From contig JADBYZ010000001.1 in NCBI GenBank assembly GCA_020402745.1, forward strand, positions 62,001 to 126,000: a stretch of DNA of 64,000 nt, given 5' to 3'. The notes beneath the pieces were generated by a model. That model saw nothing but the letters and a program-made list of their open reading frames with translations. It did not search any database and had not been told where the DNA came from. The stretch's first letter is position 1, and each line of letters starts with the position of its first letter. The position numbers and the translations under genes were made by a program. Positions 17,520 to 30,607 of the stretch are shown piece by piece. Source of the DNA: Phenylobacterium sp. (GTDB lineage: Bacteria; Pseudomonadota; Alphaproteobacteria; Caulobacterales; Caulobacteraceae).

Positions 17520-18824
17520 ATGCCCGACCCCATTGCCTCCGACGTCCCGGACGTCCGCCCCGCCGGCCCCTTCAGTCGATGGGAGCGGATGGTGGCCGGG
17601 CGCTACCTGCGCTCCAAGCGTCGGGAGGGCGGCGTGGCCATGATCGGCGTCATCGCCTACGTCGGCATCGCCCTGGCCGTAGCGGTGCTGATCATCGTCA
17701 TGAGCGTGATGAACGGGTTCCGGACCGAACTCCTCTCGCGCATCCTCGGCTTCAACGGACATGTTTTCGTGGCCTCCTCTCCTGCCTCTGGCCTCGATAC
17801 GGTCGCGCTGACCCGCCAGCTCTCCGGACTGCCCGGGGTGGTCCAGGCCGCCCCGGTGATCGAGGGCCAGGTCATGGCGGTGGGCGACGGCCAGGTTACC
17901 GGCGCCATCGTCCGGGGCGTCTCGCGCGCCGACCTGGAGGCCACCCGCCTCGTTGCGGACAATGTCACCCCCGGCGGCCTCGAGGGCTGGGGAGAGGGCG
18001 AGTACGGCGGCGACCGCGTCCTTCTGGGCGAGCGACTCGCAGCTAGCCTGGGGCTGAGGCCGGGCGATCCCATCACCCTGATCTCTCCGACCGGCGCCGC
18101 GACGGCCTTCGGCGATGCGCCCCAGCGCAAGACCTTCATCGTCTCCGGCCTCTTCAGCGTCGGCATGAGCGAGTACGACCAGAGTTTCCTCTACATGCCC
18201 ATCGAGCAGGCGGGGCTGTTCTTCGGGCGGGAGGGCGCGCCAGACTTCATCGAGCTGAGGCTCTCCGACCCAGAGCGCGCCGCGAAGGTCAAGGCCCAGG
18301 CCGCCGCCCTGGCCGGCCCCGCCGCCTCCGTCTCCGACTGGACCGAGCGCAACGCCGCCTTCTGGGGCGCCCTCAAGGTCGAGCGCAATGTCATGCGGCT
18401 GATCCTGATGATGCTGGTGGTCATCGCTGCGGCCAACATCATCTCCGGCCTGATCATGCTGGTGAAGAACAAGGGGCGCGATATCGCCATCCTGCGCACC
18501 ATGGGCGCCGGGCAGGGCGCCATCCTGCGGATCTTCTTCATGGCCGGCGCGGCTGTGGGCGTTGCAGGCGCCCTGACCGGCCTTCTCCTGGGGGTCGTCT
18601 TCTGCACCTATATCGGCCCGATACAACAGGCTGTGGAATGGGTCACGGGCGCCCGGGTCTTCGCCTCCGACGTCTACTATCTGTCCCGCATCCCGGCCCG
18701 GATCGACTGGTCGGAGGTGGTGCTGATCCTCGGCTGGTCTCTCGCCGCCGCCTTCCTCGCCACCCTGCCGCCGGCCTGGCGCGCCAGCCGGCTCGATCCC
18801 GTGGAGGCGCTTCGCTATGAGTGA
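17520..18824 (+). CDS. lolC: lipoprotein-releasing ABC transporter permease LolC/E
   Basis: Membrane component of the Lol system that extracts outer-membrane lipoproteins from the inner membrane and passes them to LolA. The 434 residues show the MacB/LolC architecture: one N-terminal helix after the FSRWERMVAGRYLRSKR amphipathic region, a large periplasmic domain, and three C-terminal helices within the FtsX domain (about residues 290-420). Only one LolC/E-type gene is present beside lolD, which fits the single-permease (LolF-like) form reported in alphaproteobacteria. Its last 8 bases overlap lolD. Confidence 0.93.
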   Translation: MPDPIASDVPDVRPAGPFSRWERMVAGRYLRSKRREGGVAMIGVIAYVGIALAVAVLIIVMSVMNGFRTELLSRILGFNGHVFVASSPASGLDTVALTRQLSGLPGVVQAAPVIEGQVMAVGDGQVTGAIVRGVSRADLEATRLVADNVTPGGLEGWGEGEYGGDRVLLGERLAASLGLRPGDPITLISPTGAATAFGDAPQRKTFIVSGLFSVGMSEYDQSFLYMPIEQAGLFFGREGAPDFIELRLSDPERAAKVKAQAAALAGPAASVSDWTERNAAFWGALKVERNVMRLILMMLVVIAAANIISGLIMLVKNKGRDIAILRTMGAGQGAILRIFFMAGAAVGVAGALTGLLLGVVFCTYIGPIQQAVEWVTGARVFASDVYYLSRIPARIDWSEVVLILGWSLAAAFLATLPPAWRASRLDPVEALRYE

Positions 18825-19500
18825 GGCGGCCGTCCTCTCCCTGCGGGACCTTCACCGCACCTACCGGTCGGGCGATCGGTTGCTCCGTGTCCTGGACGGG
18901 GTTGAGCTCGACCTGTCCGCCGGCGAAATTGTCGGCCTGGTCGGCCCTTCCGGTTCGGGAAAGTCCTCCCTCCTGCATGCCGCCGGGTTGCTGGAGAAGC
19001 CCACATCGGGACGGGTCATCGTGGAGGGGCGAGACTGCACGGACCTGTCCGACGCCCTGCGCACCCGTGTGCGGCTCTCGGCCATAGGCTTTGTCTACCA
19101 GGCCCATCACCTCTCGCCCGAGTTCAGCGCGGCGGAGAACGTCATGCTGCCCCAGCTGATGGCGGGCCGCACACCGGCCGCCGCTCGGGCCCGCGCTGCT
19201 GACCTGCTATCAGACCTTGGCCTGGCCGAGCGGCTTGAGCATCAGCCGGCCCAGCTTTCTGGCGGAGAACAGCAGAGGGTGGCGGTGGCCCGGGCCCTCG
19301 CCAATCGCCCGCGGATCCTGTTGGCCGATGAGCCGACCGGCAACCTTGACCCGGAGACTTCGGCTTCTGTCTTCGAGAGCCTGAGATCCATGGTCCGGGG
19401 GCAGGGCGTCGCCGCCCTCATCGCCACCCACAACCTTGAGCTGGCGAGTCGCATGGACCGGGTTCTCACTCTGCGCCAGGGACGGATCCTCCCGGCCTGA
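18817..19500 (+). CDS. lolD: lipoprotein-releasing system ATP-binding protein
   Basis: ABC ATPase that powers LolC/E, 227 residues. Walker A is GPSGSGKSSLLH, the signature is LSGGEQQRVAVARAL, and Walker B is ILLADEPTGNLD; the H-loop His lies in ATHNLEL. The family-specific FVYQAHHLSPEFSAAENV Q-loop stretch fits LolD. The ATG lies inside the end of lolC, so the pair is translationally coupled. The SOS-regulated sidA gene follows. Confidence 0.96.
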   Translation: MSEAAVLSLRDLHRTYRSGDRLLRVLDGVELDLSAGEIVGLVGPSGSGKSSLLHAAGLLEKPTSGRVIVEGRDCTDLSDALRTRVRLSAIGFVYQAHHLSPEFSAAENVMLPQLMAGRTPAAARARAADLLSDLGLAERLEHQPAQLSGGEQQRVAVARALANRPRILLADEPTGNLDPETSASVFESLRSMVRGQGVAALIATHNLELASRMDRVLTLRQGRILPA

Positions 19501-19519
19501 TCGCCCTGGACTTTACCCC

Positions 19520-19548
19520 TTGAAACGAGAACAAAACCGGAATAAGAA
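19520..19548 (+). promoter_or_regulatory. sigma70-type promoter of sidA
   Basis: A -35 element TTGAAA (19520-19525) and -10 element TAAGAA (19543-19548) are separated by exactly 17 bases. The -10 is overlapped by the LexA box, as expected for an SOS promoter. Positions are by reading only; the start site was not mapped. Confidence 0.6.
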
Positions 19549-19560
19549 CAATCCAGGAAC
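19546..19560 (+). promoter_or_regulatory. LexA (SOS) box upstream of sidA
   Basis: The sequence GAAC-AATCCAG-GAAC is the reverse complement of the alphaproteobacterial LexA operator GTTC-N7-GTTC, with both half-sites perfect. It begins within the -10 element and lies 20 bases before the sidA ATG, so bound LexA would block transcription. A matching box lies upstream of lexA in this same window. Confidence 0.85.
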
Positions 19561-19579
19561 ATTTTTGGGGGTTCGAGAG

Positions 19580-19669
19580 ATGGCTCGACTTGCAAGGGAA
19601 TCGCTGGCCTTTCTGTCTGTGGCCGGTTTCGTGTGGATGATGTGCCAAGTCGCCGTCCTGGCGGCCTGA
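19580..19669 (+). CDS. sidA: SOS-induced cell-division inhibitor SidA-like peptide, 29 aa
   Basis: A 29-codon gene starting MARLARESLAFLSV and made mostly of one hydrophobic helix (residues 10-28), with positive charges only at the N-terminus, so it should sit in the inner membrane. Caulobacter SidA is a 29-residue inner-membrane peptide that inhibits division by acting on FtsW/FtsN after DNA damage. Length, topology, position between lolD and dnaE and the perfect LexA box all agree with SidA. It is too short for similarity alone to be decisive. A GC-rich hairpin (19692-19710) without a T-run lies between it and dnaE. Confidence 0.75.
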   Translation: MARLARESLAFLSVAGFVWMMCQVAVLAA

Positions 19670-19730
19670 GCCTTCCGGATCCTGCGGCGGCGCCCCCTCC
19701 GGGAGGGGGCTGTAGGGACAGGAAGAGCGA

Positions 19731-23162
<3,432 letters not shown>

Positions 23163-23335
23163 GGCGGCCCAAATCCTTTCAGGACTTGCTTTTTCGGCGG
23201 GTAGAGCCTAAACGCCGCGCCATTCCACACGCAGGTGTTCGGTGGAGCCGGGGAGACATCCCGGCGGCGCCGTTCCGGTCCCCCGTCCGGGGGGTTTGCC
23301 TGCGGAGGTCAACCGGAAGAAGAGGATACTACACC

Positions 23336-24118
23336 ATGGCGCTTCCCGATTTCTCCATGCGTCAGCTGCTTGAGGCCGGCGCCCACTTCGGTCACCAGAC
23401 GCATCGCTGGAACCCGAAGATGGATCGCTACATCTTCGGCAGCCGCTCGAACATCCACATCATCGACCTGTCGCAGTCGATCCCGCTCTTGCATCAGGCG
23501 CTGGTGAAGGTGCGTGAAGTCGCCGCTGGCGGCGGCCGCGTGCTGTTCGTCGGCACCAAGCGCCAGGCCTCGGACCCGATCGCCCAGGCTGCCCGCCGCT
23601 GCGCCCAGTACTATGTCAACCACCGCTGGCTTGGCGGCACCCTGACCAACTGGCGCACCGTTTCCGGCTCCATCAACCGCCTCCGCGAACTGGAAGGCGT
23701 TCTGGAAGGCGGCGAGGGTAGCCGGACGAAGAAGGAACTTCTCCAGCTGACCCGCGAGCGCGACAAGCTGGAACTCTCCCTCGGCGGCATCAAGGACATG
23801 GGCGGCATTCCCGACCTGATGTTCGTGATCGACACCAACAAGGAGGCCATCGCCATCCAGGAAGCCCGCAAGCTGGGCATCCCGGTTGTCGCCATCCTCG
23901 ACACCAACTGCGATCCGGACGGCATCACCTACCCGATCCCGGGCAATGACGACGCCGCCCGCGCCATTCAGCTCTACTGCGACCTGATGGCAGACTCGAT
24001 CCTCGATGGCCTGGCCGCCGGCGCCGCCGCCTCGGGCGTCGACCTCGGCGCCTCCGTGGAGCCTGTCGAACCCGTCGTGGCCGCCGAGACCCCGGTCGAA
24101 GCCACCGCAGACGCCTGA
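23336..24118 (+). CDS. rpsB: 30S ribosomal protein S2
   Basis: Small-subunit protein S2, 260 residues, starting [19 protein letters not shown] with the typical [11 protein letters not shown] segment. The ATG at 23336 was chosen over an upstream in-frame start (23186), because homologues start here and GAAGAAGAGGA lies ahead. An Ala/Val/Glu-rich C-terminal tail extends beyond the E. coli protein, as in other alphaproteobacteria. The 173-base leader has two GC-rich hairpins (around 23259-23275 and 23279-23293) that could serve autoregulation. tsf follows, the universal rpsB-tsf order. Confidence 0.98.
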   Translation: MALPDFSMRQLLEAGAHFGHQTHRWNPKMDRYIFGSRSNIHIIDLSQSIPLLHQALVKVREVAAGGGRVLFVGTKRQASDPIAQAARRCAQYYVNHRWLGGTLTNWRTVSGSINRLRELEGVLEGGEGSRTKKELLQLTRERDKLELSLGGIKDMGGIPDLMFVIDTNKEAIAIQEARKLGIPVVAILDTNCDPDGITYPIPGNDDAARAIQLYCDLMADSILDGLAAGAAASGVDLGASVEPVEPVVAAETPVEATADA

Positions 24119-24132
24119 ACCGACCTGAACTG

Positions 24133-24156
24133 CGCCCGTCCCCCCGGGGGCGGGCG
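24133..24156 (+). terminator. GC-rich hairpin between rpsB and tsf
   Basis: Stem CGCCCG / CGGGCG extended by an inner C-run/G-run, with no T-run after it. A hairpin between rpsB and tsf often reduces read-through or protects the rpsB end; full termination is unlikely. Confidence 0.4.
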
Positions 24157-24181
24157 ACACCCCTGACCGAAGGAGCTCCCG

Positions 24182-25117
24182 ATGCCGGAGATCACTGCCG
24201 CCCTGGTGAAGGAACTGCGCGAGAAGTCCGGCGCAGGGATGATGGACTGCAAGAAGGCCTTGCAGGAGAACGACGGCGATATCGACCTGGCCATCGACTG
24301 GCTGCGCACCAAGGGCCTGTCCAAGGCCGCCAAGAAGTCGGACCGCGCAGCCGCCGAGGGGCTGGTGGGCGCGGCCGTGCGCAAGGACGGCGCGGGCATG
24401 ACCGGGGTCGTGGTCGAGCTGAACGCCGAGACCGACTTCGTCGCCCGGAACGAGCTGTTCCAAAAGGCGGCCAAGGAAATCGCCGGCATCGCTCTGGATC
24501 AGGACGGTGTTGAGGCCATTTCCGCGGCCAAGACCGCCGGGGGTGAGAGCGTCGCCGACATGGTGACCAACCTCATCGCCACCATCGGCGAGAACATGAA
24601 TCTGCGCCGCACCCATCGCTTCGCGGTTCCGGAAGGCGCCATCGCAGCCTACGTGCATTCGGCCATCGTCCCGGACCTGGGCAAGATCGGTGTGCTCGTG
24701 GCGATCGAGGGCAAGGGTGACCAGGCCAAGCTGGCCGAGATGGGCCGCAAGATCGCCATGCACGTGGCGGCCACCAACCCCCTCTCCCTGTCGACCGACG
24801 ACCTCGATCCCGCCGCCGTCGAGCGCGAGAAGGCCATCTTCACCGAGCAGGCCCTGGCCTCCGGCAAGCCAGCCGGTGTCGTCGAGAAGATGGTCGAGGG
24901 TCGGATCCGCAAGTTCTTCGAGGAGGTCGTGCTGCTGAAGCAGGCCTTCGTCATGAACCCCGACCAGACTATCGAGCAGCTGGTGGCCGAAGTGGCCAAG
25001 GAAACCGGCTCGCCGGTGACCGTGAAGGGGTTTGTGCGCTTCGCCCTGGGCGAGGGTGTCGAAAAGAAGGTGGACGACTTCGCCGCCGAAGTCGCTTCCA
25101 TGACCGGCCAGGGCTGA
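24182..25117 (+). CDS. tsf: translation elongation factor Ts
   Basis: Nucleotide exchange factor for EF-Tu, 311 residues. The N-terminal UBA-like domain ([20 protein letters not shown]) and the EF-Tu-contact motif TDFVARN are present. The GAAGGAGCTCCCG ribosome-binding site precedes the ATG. A strong terminator follows. Confidence 0.98.
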   Translation: MPEITAALVKELREKSGAGMMDCKKALQENDGDIDLAIDWLRTKGLSKAAKKSDRAAAEGLVGAAVRKDGAGMTGVVVELNAETDFVARNELFQKAAKEIAGIALDQDGVEAISAAKTAGGESVADMVTNLIATIGENMNLRRTHRFAVPEGAIAAYVHSAIVPDLGKIGVLVAIEGKGDQAKLAEMGRKIAMHVAATNPLSLSTDDLDPAAVEREKAIFTEQALASGKPAGVVEKMVEGRIRKFFEEVVLLKQAFVMNPDQTIEQLVAEVAKETGSPVTVKGFVRFALGEGVEKKVDDFAAEVASMTGQG

Positions 25118-25144
25118 GCCCGACCGTCTCTGCGTATCTTTTGG

Positions 25145-25175
25145 GGGCGTGGTGCGTTCGACGCGCACCACGCCC
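25145..25175 (+). terminator. intrinsic terminator after tsf
   Basis: Perfect 12-bp stem GGGCGTGGTGCG / CGCACCACGCCC with a 7-base loop TTCGACG, followed by TCGATTTATG. The T-run is weak but the stem is strong. It separates rpsB-tsf from the pyrH block. Confidence 0.7.
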
Positions 25176-25242
25176 TCGATTTATGTAAACTCTCCGGAGA
25201 TTCCCCGTCCGCCCCTGAGGGGCTTGCCTTACGGATCCGCCC

Positions 25243-25962
25243 ATGAGCGCGCCCAAACCCCGTTTTCGGAAGATCCTGCTGAAGATGTCCGGTGAGGTGC
25301 TGATGGGCGACTCCCTGTTCGGCATAGACACTGAAACCCTCGACCGGGTGGCGAAGGACATCAAGGAGGTGGTCGACGCCGGTGTGGAGCTTTGCCTGGT
25401 GATCGGCGGAGGAAACATTTTCCGCGGGGTCTCCCTCGCAGGTCGGGGAATGGAGCGCGCGAGCGCCGACTACATGGGGATGCTGGCTACAGTCATGAAC
25501 GCCCTGGCCCTGCAGGGTGCGCTGGAGAAGGCCGGCGTCCACACCCGGGTCCAGTCGGCCATCCCGATGGACGCCGTCTGTGAGCCCTACATCCGACGCA
25601 GGGCCCTCAGGCACCTTGAGAAGGGTCGGGTCGTGATCTTCGCCGCCGGCCTGGGCGCGCCCTTCTTCACCACCGACACCCCCGCCGCCCTGCGTTCCGC
25701 CGAAATGGGCTGCGACGCCCTCTTCAAAGGCACCAGCGTCGATGGCGTCTACACCGCCGATCCCAAGAAGGACGCATCGGCCCGCCGTTACGAGACGCTC
25801 AGTTATCATGACGTGCTGGCTCAGGACCTGAAGGTTATGGACGCCTCGGCCATCGCCCTGATGCGCGACAACCAGATCCCCATCGTGGTGTTCTCGATCC
25901 GCGAGCCGGGGAACTTCATGAAGGTCCTCACCGGCCAGGGCGTCTTCACCACTATCAACTGA
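25243..25962 (+). CDS. pyrH: uridylate kinase
   Basis: UMP kinase of the amino-acid-kinase fold, 239 residues. [15 protein letters not shown] (phosphate loop), GGGNIFRG (UMP site) and [14 protein letters not shown] (ATP site) are all typical. It feeds UDP/UTP and CTP synthesis and begins the pyrH-frr-uppS-cdsA-dxr-rseP-bamA block. Confidence 0.97.
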   Translation: MSAPKPRFRKILLKMSGEVLMGDSLFGIDTETLDRVAKDIKEVVDAGVELCLVIGGGNIFRGVSLAGRGMERASADYMGMLATVMNALALQGALEKAGVHTRVQSAIPMDAVCEPYIRRRALRHLEKGRVVIFAAGLGAPFFTTDTPAALRSAEMGCDALFKGTSVDGVYTADPKKDASARRYETLSYHDVLAQDLKVMDASAIALMRDNQIPIVVFSIREPGNFMKVLTGQGVFTTIN

Positions 25963-25982
25963 CTGCAATCCGGGAGCCCGAC

Positions 25983-26546
25983 ATGCCTGCCGAAAAGCCC
26001 CAACTCACCCGCTACCGGGACCGCATGGACAAGGCGGTCTCCGCCCTCAAGGAGGAGTTCGCCAGCCTGCGCACTGGCCGGGCCTCCGCCAGTCTTCTGG
26101 ACCAGATCATGGTGGAGGCCTATGGCGCGACCACACCCCTGAACCAGGTGTCCGCCATCACCGTTCCTGAACCCCGCTCAATCAGCGTCAATGTCTGGGA
26201 CCGTGGCGCTGTGGTTTCTGTGGAGAAGGCCATCCGCGCCTCGGGCCTCGGTTTGAACCCGGTGGTCGAGGGTCAGACCCTGAGGATTCCGATTCCGCCC
26301 TTGACTGAGGAGCGGCGCCGAGACCTCGCCAAGATCGCAGCCAAGTACGCCGAGCAGCAGCGGGTGGCGATCCGCAATGTCCGGCGGGACGCCAATGACG
26401 ACCTCAAAAAGGCCGAGAAGGATTCCGTCATCAGCCAGGATGAGCAGAAGCGTATGGAGTCTGAGGTCCAAAAGATGACGGACGAGGCCGTAAAGCGGGT
26501 CGACGAAGCCTTGAAAACCAAGGAACAAGAGATCATGCAGGTCTAG
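25983..26546 (+). CDS. frr: ribosome recycling factor
   Basis: Splits post-termination ribosomes together with EF-G; 187 residues, the usual size. The long coiled-coil of domain I and the LRTGRAS segment and the [18 protein letters not shown] helix are readable (here [18 protein letters not shown]). The gene lies 20 bases after pyrH in the widely conserved pyrH-frr order. Confidence 0.98.
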   Translation: MPAEKPQLTRYRDRMDKAVSALKEEFASLRTGRASASLLDQIMVEAYGATTPLNQVSAITVPEPRSISVNVWDRGAVVSVEKAIRASGLGLNPVVEGQTLRIPIPPLTEERRRDLAKIAAKYAEQQRVAIRNVRRDANDDLKKAEKDSVISQDEQKRMESEVQKMTDEAVKRVDEALKTKEQEIMQV

Positions 26547-26568
26547 CCCGGAGGCGGGCGGAGGCGAG

Positions 26569-27354
26569 ATGACCGGAAGGTCCAGTACATCCCCGGAGCC
26601 TGCCCCGCCGCCGTCTGCAGCGACTGCGGCAGGGGAGCCTCTGCATGTGGCCATTGTCATGGACGGCAATGGCCGCTGGGCGCAGAAGCGGGGACTTCCG
26701 CGGACGATGGGACATAGGGCAGGGGTCGAGGCCCTTCGTCGTACGGTGAAGGCGGCGCCGGAGCTGGGGGTCCGCTGGCTCACCGTCTTTGGCTTCTCCA
26801 CGGAGAACTGGAGCCGGCCCGCCGCTGAGGTGCGCGAGCTCATGGCCCTGCCGAAACGCTATTTTGACTCTGACCTGAAGCGCCTCGAGCGCGAAGGGGT
26901 CCGGGTGCGCGCCCTCGGTCGGCGTGACCGACTGTCGTCGGAGCTGGTCGCTCTTTTGGACGAAGCCGAACGGCGGACCGCCCATAATGACGGGTTCTTC
27001 CTGCAAATCGCCTTCAACTATGGCGGTCAGGCGGACATCGCCGATGCTGCCCGCAGGCTGGCGGAAGCCGCCGCAGCCGGCCGACTGGATCCGGCGACCA
27101 TTACAGAGGCGGTCTTCGCCTGCAGTCTGTCGACGGCCGGCCTGCCGCCTCCGGACCTGATCGTCCGCCCCTCGGGAGAACAGAGACTATCTAACTTCCT
27201 CCTTTGGGAGGCGGCCTATGCCGAGCTGGTGTTCCAGGACGTTCTCTGGCCCGATTATGGCGCGGCGAGCCTGGCGGACGCCATCGCCGCCTTCCGCGCC
27301 CGCGACCGTCGTTTCGGAGGAGCCGTTTCCGATGACGTCCTTGTCGCCGGCTAG
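26569..27354 (+). CDS. uppS: undecaprenyl diphosphate synthase
   Basis: cis-Prenyltransferase that makes the C55 lipid carrier for peptidoglycan and other envelope polymers; 261 residues. The catalytic motif MDGNGRWAQKRGLPRTMGH lies at about residues 28-46, followed by TVFGFSTENW and the C-terminal DLIVRPSGEQRLSNFLLWEAAY. A Pro/Ala-rich N-terminal extension of about 20 residues precedes the fold. GGAGGCGAG lies just before the start. The end overlaps cdsA by 23 bases. Confidence 0.97.
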   Translation: MTGRSSTSPEPAPPPSAATAAGEPLHVAIVMDGNGRWAQKRGLPRTMGHRAGVEALRRTVKAAPELGVRWLTVFGFSTENWSRPAAEVRELMALPKRYFDSDLKRLEREGVRVRALGRRDRLSSELVALLDEAERRTAHNDGFFLQIAFNYGGQADIADAARRLAEAAAAGRLDPATITEAVFACSLSTAGLPPPDLIVRPSGEQRLSNFLLWEAAYAELVFQDVLWPDYGAASLADAIAAFRARDRRFGGAVSDDVLVAG

Positions 27355-28177
27355 GAGGTTCGACTGGGGCGATCTGGGCGTCCGTGCGGCGTCTGCGGCG
27401 ATTCTCCTGCCGGCCGCCCTGGCCGCTGTCTGGATTGAAATGGGTCCCGGCCAGCCGGCCTGGCCCTTCCTGCTCATGGTGGTGGTTGCTGTCGCCCGGC
27501 TCAGCGTGGAGTGGGGCGACATGACGGCTCCAACCGCCAGCGCCCGGGTGGCGACGGCTGTCTGCGCCGCCGTGCTGACCGCCGTCTTCTTCGCCCAGAG
27601 GGACAGTATGCTCATCGCCTGGGGAGTGCTGGCGGTGGGCGGGGCTCTTGCGGCGGTGGTGGCGCGGGGCGTGTCCGAGCGGCCCGGTAATGCGGCGCTC
27701 GGCGTTCTCTATATCGGCGTCGCTGCGGTCTGTATCATCTGGCTCCGCTCCATGCCCCAGGGGCGTTGGTGGATCCTCATGACCTTCGCTGTGGCCTGGG
27801 CGGCGGATATCGCAGCCTATGCTGTGGGGAACCTCGCGGGCGGCCCCAAGCTCTGGCCGAGGTTCTCGCCCAACAAGACATGGTCGGGCTTCCTGGGGGG
27901 GTTGGCCGGAGCGGTGATGGCGGCTGTAGCCCTGGCCGCCCTGCCCGTGTTCAAGCTGAATCCCTGGGCGGCAGCTCTTGCAGGCTTGTGCGGCGGTCTC
28001 GCCGGAATGGCGGGAGACCTTTGGGAGTCCATGCTCAAGCGCCGCTTCGGCGTGAAGGACGCCAGCGACCTCATTCCTGGACATGGGGGTCTTCTGGACC
28101 GGGTGGACGGCCTGATGTTCGTGGTCGTCATCCTCTCCGCCTTCCGGCTTGTGAACCACCTGGGATGGGGTCATTGA
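27332..28177 (+). CDS. cdsA: phosphatidate cytidylyltransferase
   Basis: Makes CDP-diacylglycerol, the precursor of all membrane phospholipids. 281 residues with about seven hydrophobic segments and the C-terminal signature in [23 protein letters not shown] form (here [20 protein letters not shown]). The ATG at 27332, preceded by GGAGG, lies inside the end of uppS, so the two are coupled. Confidence 0.95.
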   Translation: MTSLSPARRFDWGDLGVRAASAAILLPAALAAVWIEMGPGQPAWPFLLMVVVAVARLSVEWGDMTAPTASARVATAVCAAVLTAVFFAQRDSMLIAWGVLAVGGALAAVVARGVSERPGNAALGVLYIGVAAVCIIWLRSMPQGRWWILMTFAVAWAADIAAYAVGNLAGGPKLWPRFSPNKTWSGFLGGLAGAVMAAVALAALPVFKLNPWAAALAGLCGGLAGMAGDLWESMLKRRFGVKDASDLIPGHGGLLDRVDGLMFVVVILSAFRLVNHLGWGH

Positions 28178-29382
28178 GCGCGCCGCGGACGGTGTCCATC
28201 CTCGGGTCTACGGGTTCTGTCGGCGTCTCAACGCTGGACCTTTTGGAGTCCCTCAGCGGGACAGTTCGCCTGCGCGCCCTGACCGGGGGCCGCAACGTCG
28301 CGCTGCTGGCCGAGCAGGCTCTGAGGTGGCGTCCCGAATTGGCGGTGATCGCTGACCCGGGAGGCTTGGACGAGCTTGCCGAGCGGCTCAAAGGATCCGG
28401 CGTGGCGGTGGAGGCTGGGGAGGGCGCCGTGAAAGCGGCAGCCGCCCTTCCTGCGGACTGGGTCATGTCTGCGATCGTCGGTTTCGCGGGCCTGGCCCCC
28501 ACCCTGGCAGCTGTCGAGGCCGGCGCCGTCGTCGCCCTTGCCAACAAGGAGAGCCTGGTTTGTGCTGGCCCGGCCCTCCTGCGCCGGGCGCGGCTGTCGG
28601 GCGGCGCCGTCATCCCGGTGGACTCGGAGCACTCCGCCATCTTCCAGGCCCTGGACCCGCGTCAGGCCGCGCTCGTCTCGCGACTGATCCTGACCGCCTC
28701 TGGGGGGCCTTTCCGGACCTGGAGTTCCGAGCGGATGGCCGCCGCCACCCCGGAAGAGGCCATCGCTCATCCCAACTGGGACATGGGTCGCAAGATCTCC
28801 GTCGACTCCGCCACCATGATGAACAAGGGCCTGGAGATGATCGAGGCGGCCTACTTGTTCGGGGTGGACGCGGACCGCATCGACATTGTGGTGCACCCGG
28901 AATCCATCCTCCATAGCCTCGTGGAGTATGCGGACGGATCCAGCCTGGCTCAGCTGGGTCCGCCGGATATGCGCACGCCCATCGCTGTCGCCTTCGCCTG
29001 GCCTGATCGGGTCGCCTGGCCGGCCCCACGGCTGGACCTTGGCCGACTTGGGCGTCTGACCTTTGAGCCTCCGGATCCTGGTCGCTTCCCCGCCCTTGGC
29101 CTGGCCCGCCAGGCCCTCCGCGCCGGCGGGCCCGCTCCGGGCCTGCTGAACGCCGCCAACGAGGTCGCTGTGGAGGCCTTTCTTGACCGGCGCATCGGCT
29201 ATCTCGATATTGCCGCAATCGTGTCGGAAACCCTGGATAGAGCAGGTGCAGAGCCCCTGGGAGACGACATGGCGGACCATATGCCCGACGACATCCTTGA
29301 GCAGGCCCGGCGGGTGGACCGCGCCGGCCGCCGCCTGGCGGACGCCGCCATCGAGGCCCGACGGGCGAGGGGAGCCGCCTGA
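28165..29382 (+). CDS. dxr: 1-deoxy-D-xylulose-5-phosphate reductoisomerase
   Basis: Second enzyme of the MEP isoprenoid pathway, NADPH-dependent; about 405 residues. The Rossmann motif is [28 protein letters not shown] (metal-binding Asp and Glu) and the flexible-loop [20 protein letters not shown] region are intact. Start choice is uncertain: ATG at 28165 lies within cdsA, while a TTG at 28174 overlaps the cdsA stop (TTGA) and would give the more usual length before the Rossmann motif. Confidence 0.95.
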   Translation: MGSLSAPRTVSILGSTGSVGVSTLDLLESLSGTVRLRALTGGRNVALLAEQALRWRPELAVIADPGGLDELAERLKGSGVAVEAGEGAVKAAAALPADWVMSAIVGFAGLAPTLAAVEAGAVVALANKESLVCAGPALLRRARLSGGAVIPVDSEHSAIFQALDPRQAALVSRLILTASGGPFRTWSSERMAAATPEEAIAHPNWDMGRKISVDSATMMNKGLEMIEAAYLFGVDADRIDIVVHPESILHSLVEYADGSSLAQLGPPDMRTPIAVAFAWPDRVAWPAPRLDLGRLGRLTFEPPDPGRFPALGLARQALRAGGPAPGLLNAANEVAVEAFLDRRIGYLDIAAIVSETLDRAGAEPLGDDMADHMPDDILEQARRVDRAGRRLADAAIEARRARGAA

Positions 29383-29384
29383 CC

Positions 29385-30587
29385 ATGGGTGTGATCATCG
29401 ACTTCATCTGGCACCTGGCGCCCTTCATCCTCGTGCTGTCCCTGGTGGTGACCATCCACGAACTGGGCCATTTCCTGGCCGCCCGGGCCTGCGGGGTGGC
29501 CGTGGAGCGATTCTCCATCGGCTTTGGCCGCGCCCTGTTCTCCTGGCGGGATCGCTCCGGGGTGGAGTGGCGGATCGGGTGGATCCCCTTGGGCGGGTAC
29601 GTGATGTTCGCCGGTGATCCCAATGTCGCCAGCGTTCCCGACGCGGCGGGTCTTCAGGCCATGAAGGCCGAGATCCTGGCCAAGAGCGGCCCGGAGGCCC
29701 TGGCGCGGCATTATCACTTCAAGCCCGTGTGGCAGCGCGCCTTGGTCACGGCGGCGGGCCCCGCGGCCAACTTCCTGCTGGCTATTGTCCTTTTCGCCGC
29801 CCTGTTCATGACCTTTGGCGAGCGAACCCTGGCGCCGCGGATCGGCGCCGTGGAGGCCGGCGGCGTCGCCGAGGCGGCCGGCTTCCAGAAGGGCGACCTG
29901 ATCGTCGAGGCGGCGGGCCGCCGGATCGGCTCCTTCCAGGACCTGATCGAGGTGGTCCAGGTGCGGGGCGGGGCCTCCACCGAATTCGTGGTCAACCGGG
30001 ACGGCCGGGAGATTCGCCTGACCGCCACGCCGGAATGGCGGCGGATCGAGACCGAGCCGGGGGCGCCGCGTGTCGGCCGCATCGGGCTGGGGCCCACGGG
30101 TGAGGTGGTGCGTGAGACCTTTGGCCCTATCGAGGCCGTTGCACGGGGTGCGGACCGCACCTGGCGGGTTCTGACCACCAGCGTCTACGCTCTGGGGCGA
30201 ATGATCACAGGCCAGATGTCCGCCGAACAGCTCAATGGTCCGCTTGGCATCGCCCAGATGTCAGGTCAGATCGCCAAGGCCGGGGCCGAGGCCGCGCCTG
30301 ATCTCGGTCGCAAGATTCTCTACGCCGGTGCGAACCTGATCGCCCTTGCCGCCGTGCTATCGGTGGGAATCGGTTTCATGAATCTCTTGCCCGTACCCGT
30401 GCTCGACGGAGGCCACCTTCTGTTCTACGCCTACGAAGCCGTGGCGCGCAGGCCGCTTGCAGCCAGCGTCCAGGCCTTCGGTTACAGGGTAGGCCTTGCG
30501 CTGGTGCTGGCTTTGATGTTGTTCGCCACCTGGAATGATTTGCAACGCCTGCAGGTTTTCCAGTTCTTCGGCGGATTGTTCTCCTGA
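29385..30587 (+). CDS. rseP: RseP/MmpA-type site-2 zinc protease
   Basis: Intramembrane metalloprotease of 400 residues. The zinc motif HELGH is in the first helix (about residues 25-29) and the third ligand in NLLPVPVLDGGH near residue 335. One PDZ domain lies at about 145-215. Relatives release membrane-bound regulators; the Caulobacter homologue MmpA degrades the polarity factor PodJ after its periplasmic cut. The gene starts 3 bases after dxr and precedes bamA, a standard order. Confidence 0.94.
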   Translation: MGVIIDFIWHLAPFILVLSLVVTIHELGHFLAARACGVAVERFSIGFGRALFSWRDRSGVEWRIGWIPLGGYVMFAGDPNVASVPDAAGLQAMKAEILAKSGPEALARHYHFKPVWQRALVTAAGPAANFLLAIVLFAALFMTFGERTLAPRIGAVEAGGVAEAAGFQKGDLIVEAAGRRIGSFQDLIEVVQVRGGASTEFVVNRDGREIRLTATPEWRRIETEPGAPRVGRIGLGPTGEVVRETFGPIEAVARGADRTWRVLTTSVYALGRMITGQMSAEQLNGPLGIAQMSGQIAKAGAEAAPDLGRKILYAGANLIALAAVLSVGIGFMNLLPVPVLDGGHLLFYAYEAVARRPLAASVQAFGYRVGLALVLALMLFATWNDLQRLQVFQFFGGLFS

Positions 30588-30607
30588 TCACGCGCTTTTC
30601 TTCGGTG

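Noticed and set aside
23186..23335. N-terminal extension of ribosomal protein S2
   Set aside because: The extra 50 residues are Arg/Pro-rich leader sequence; homologues begin at MALPDFSM with a good ribosome-binding site.
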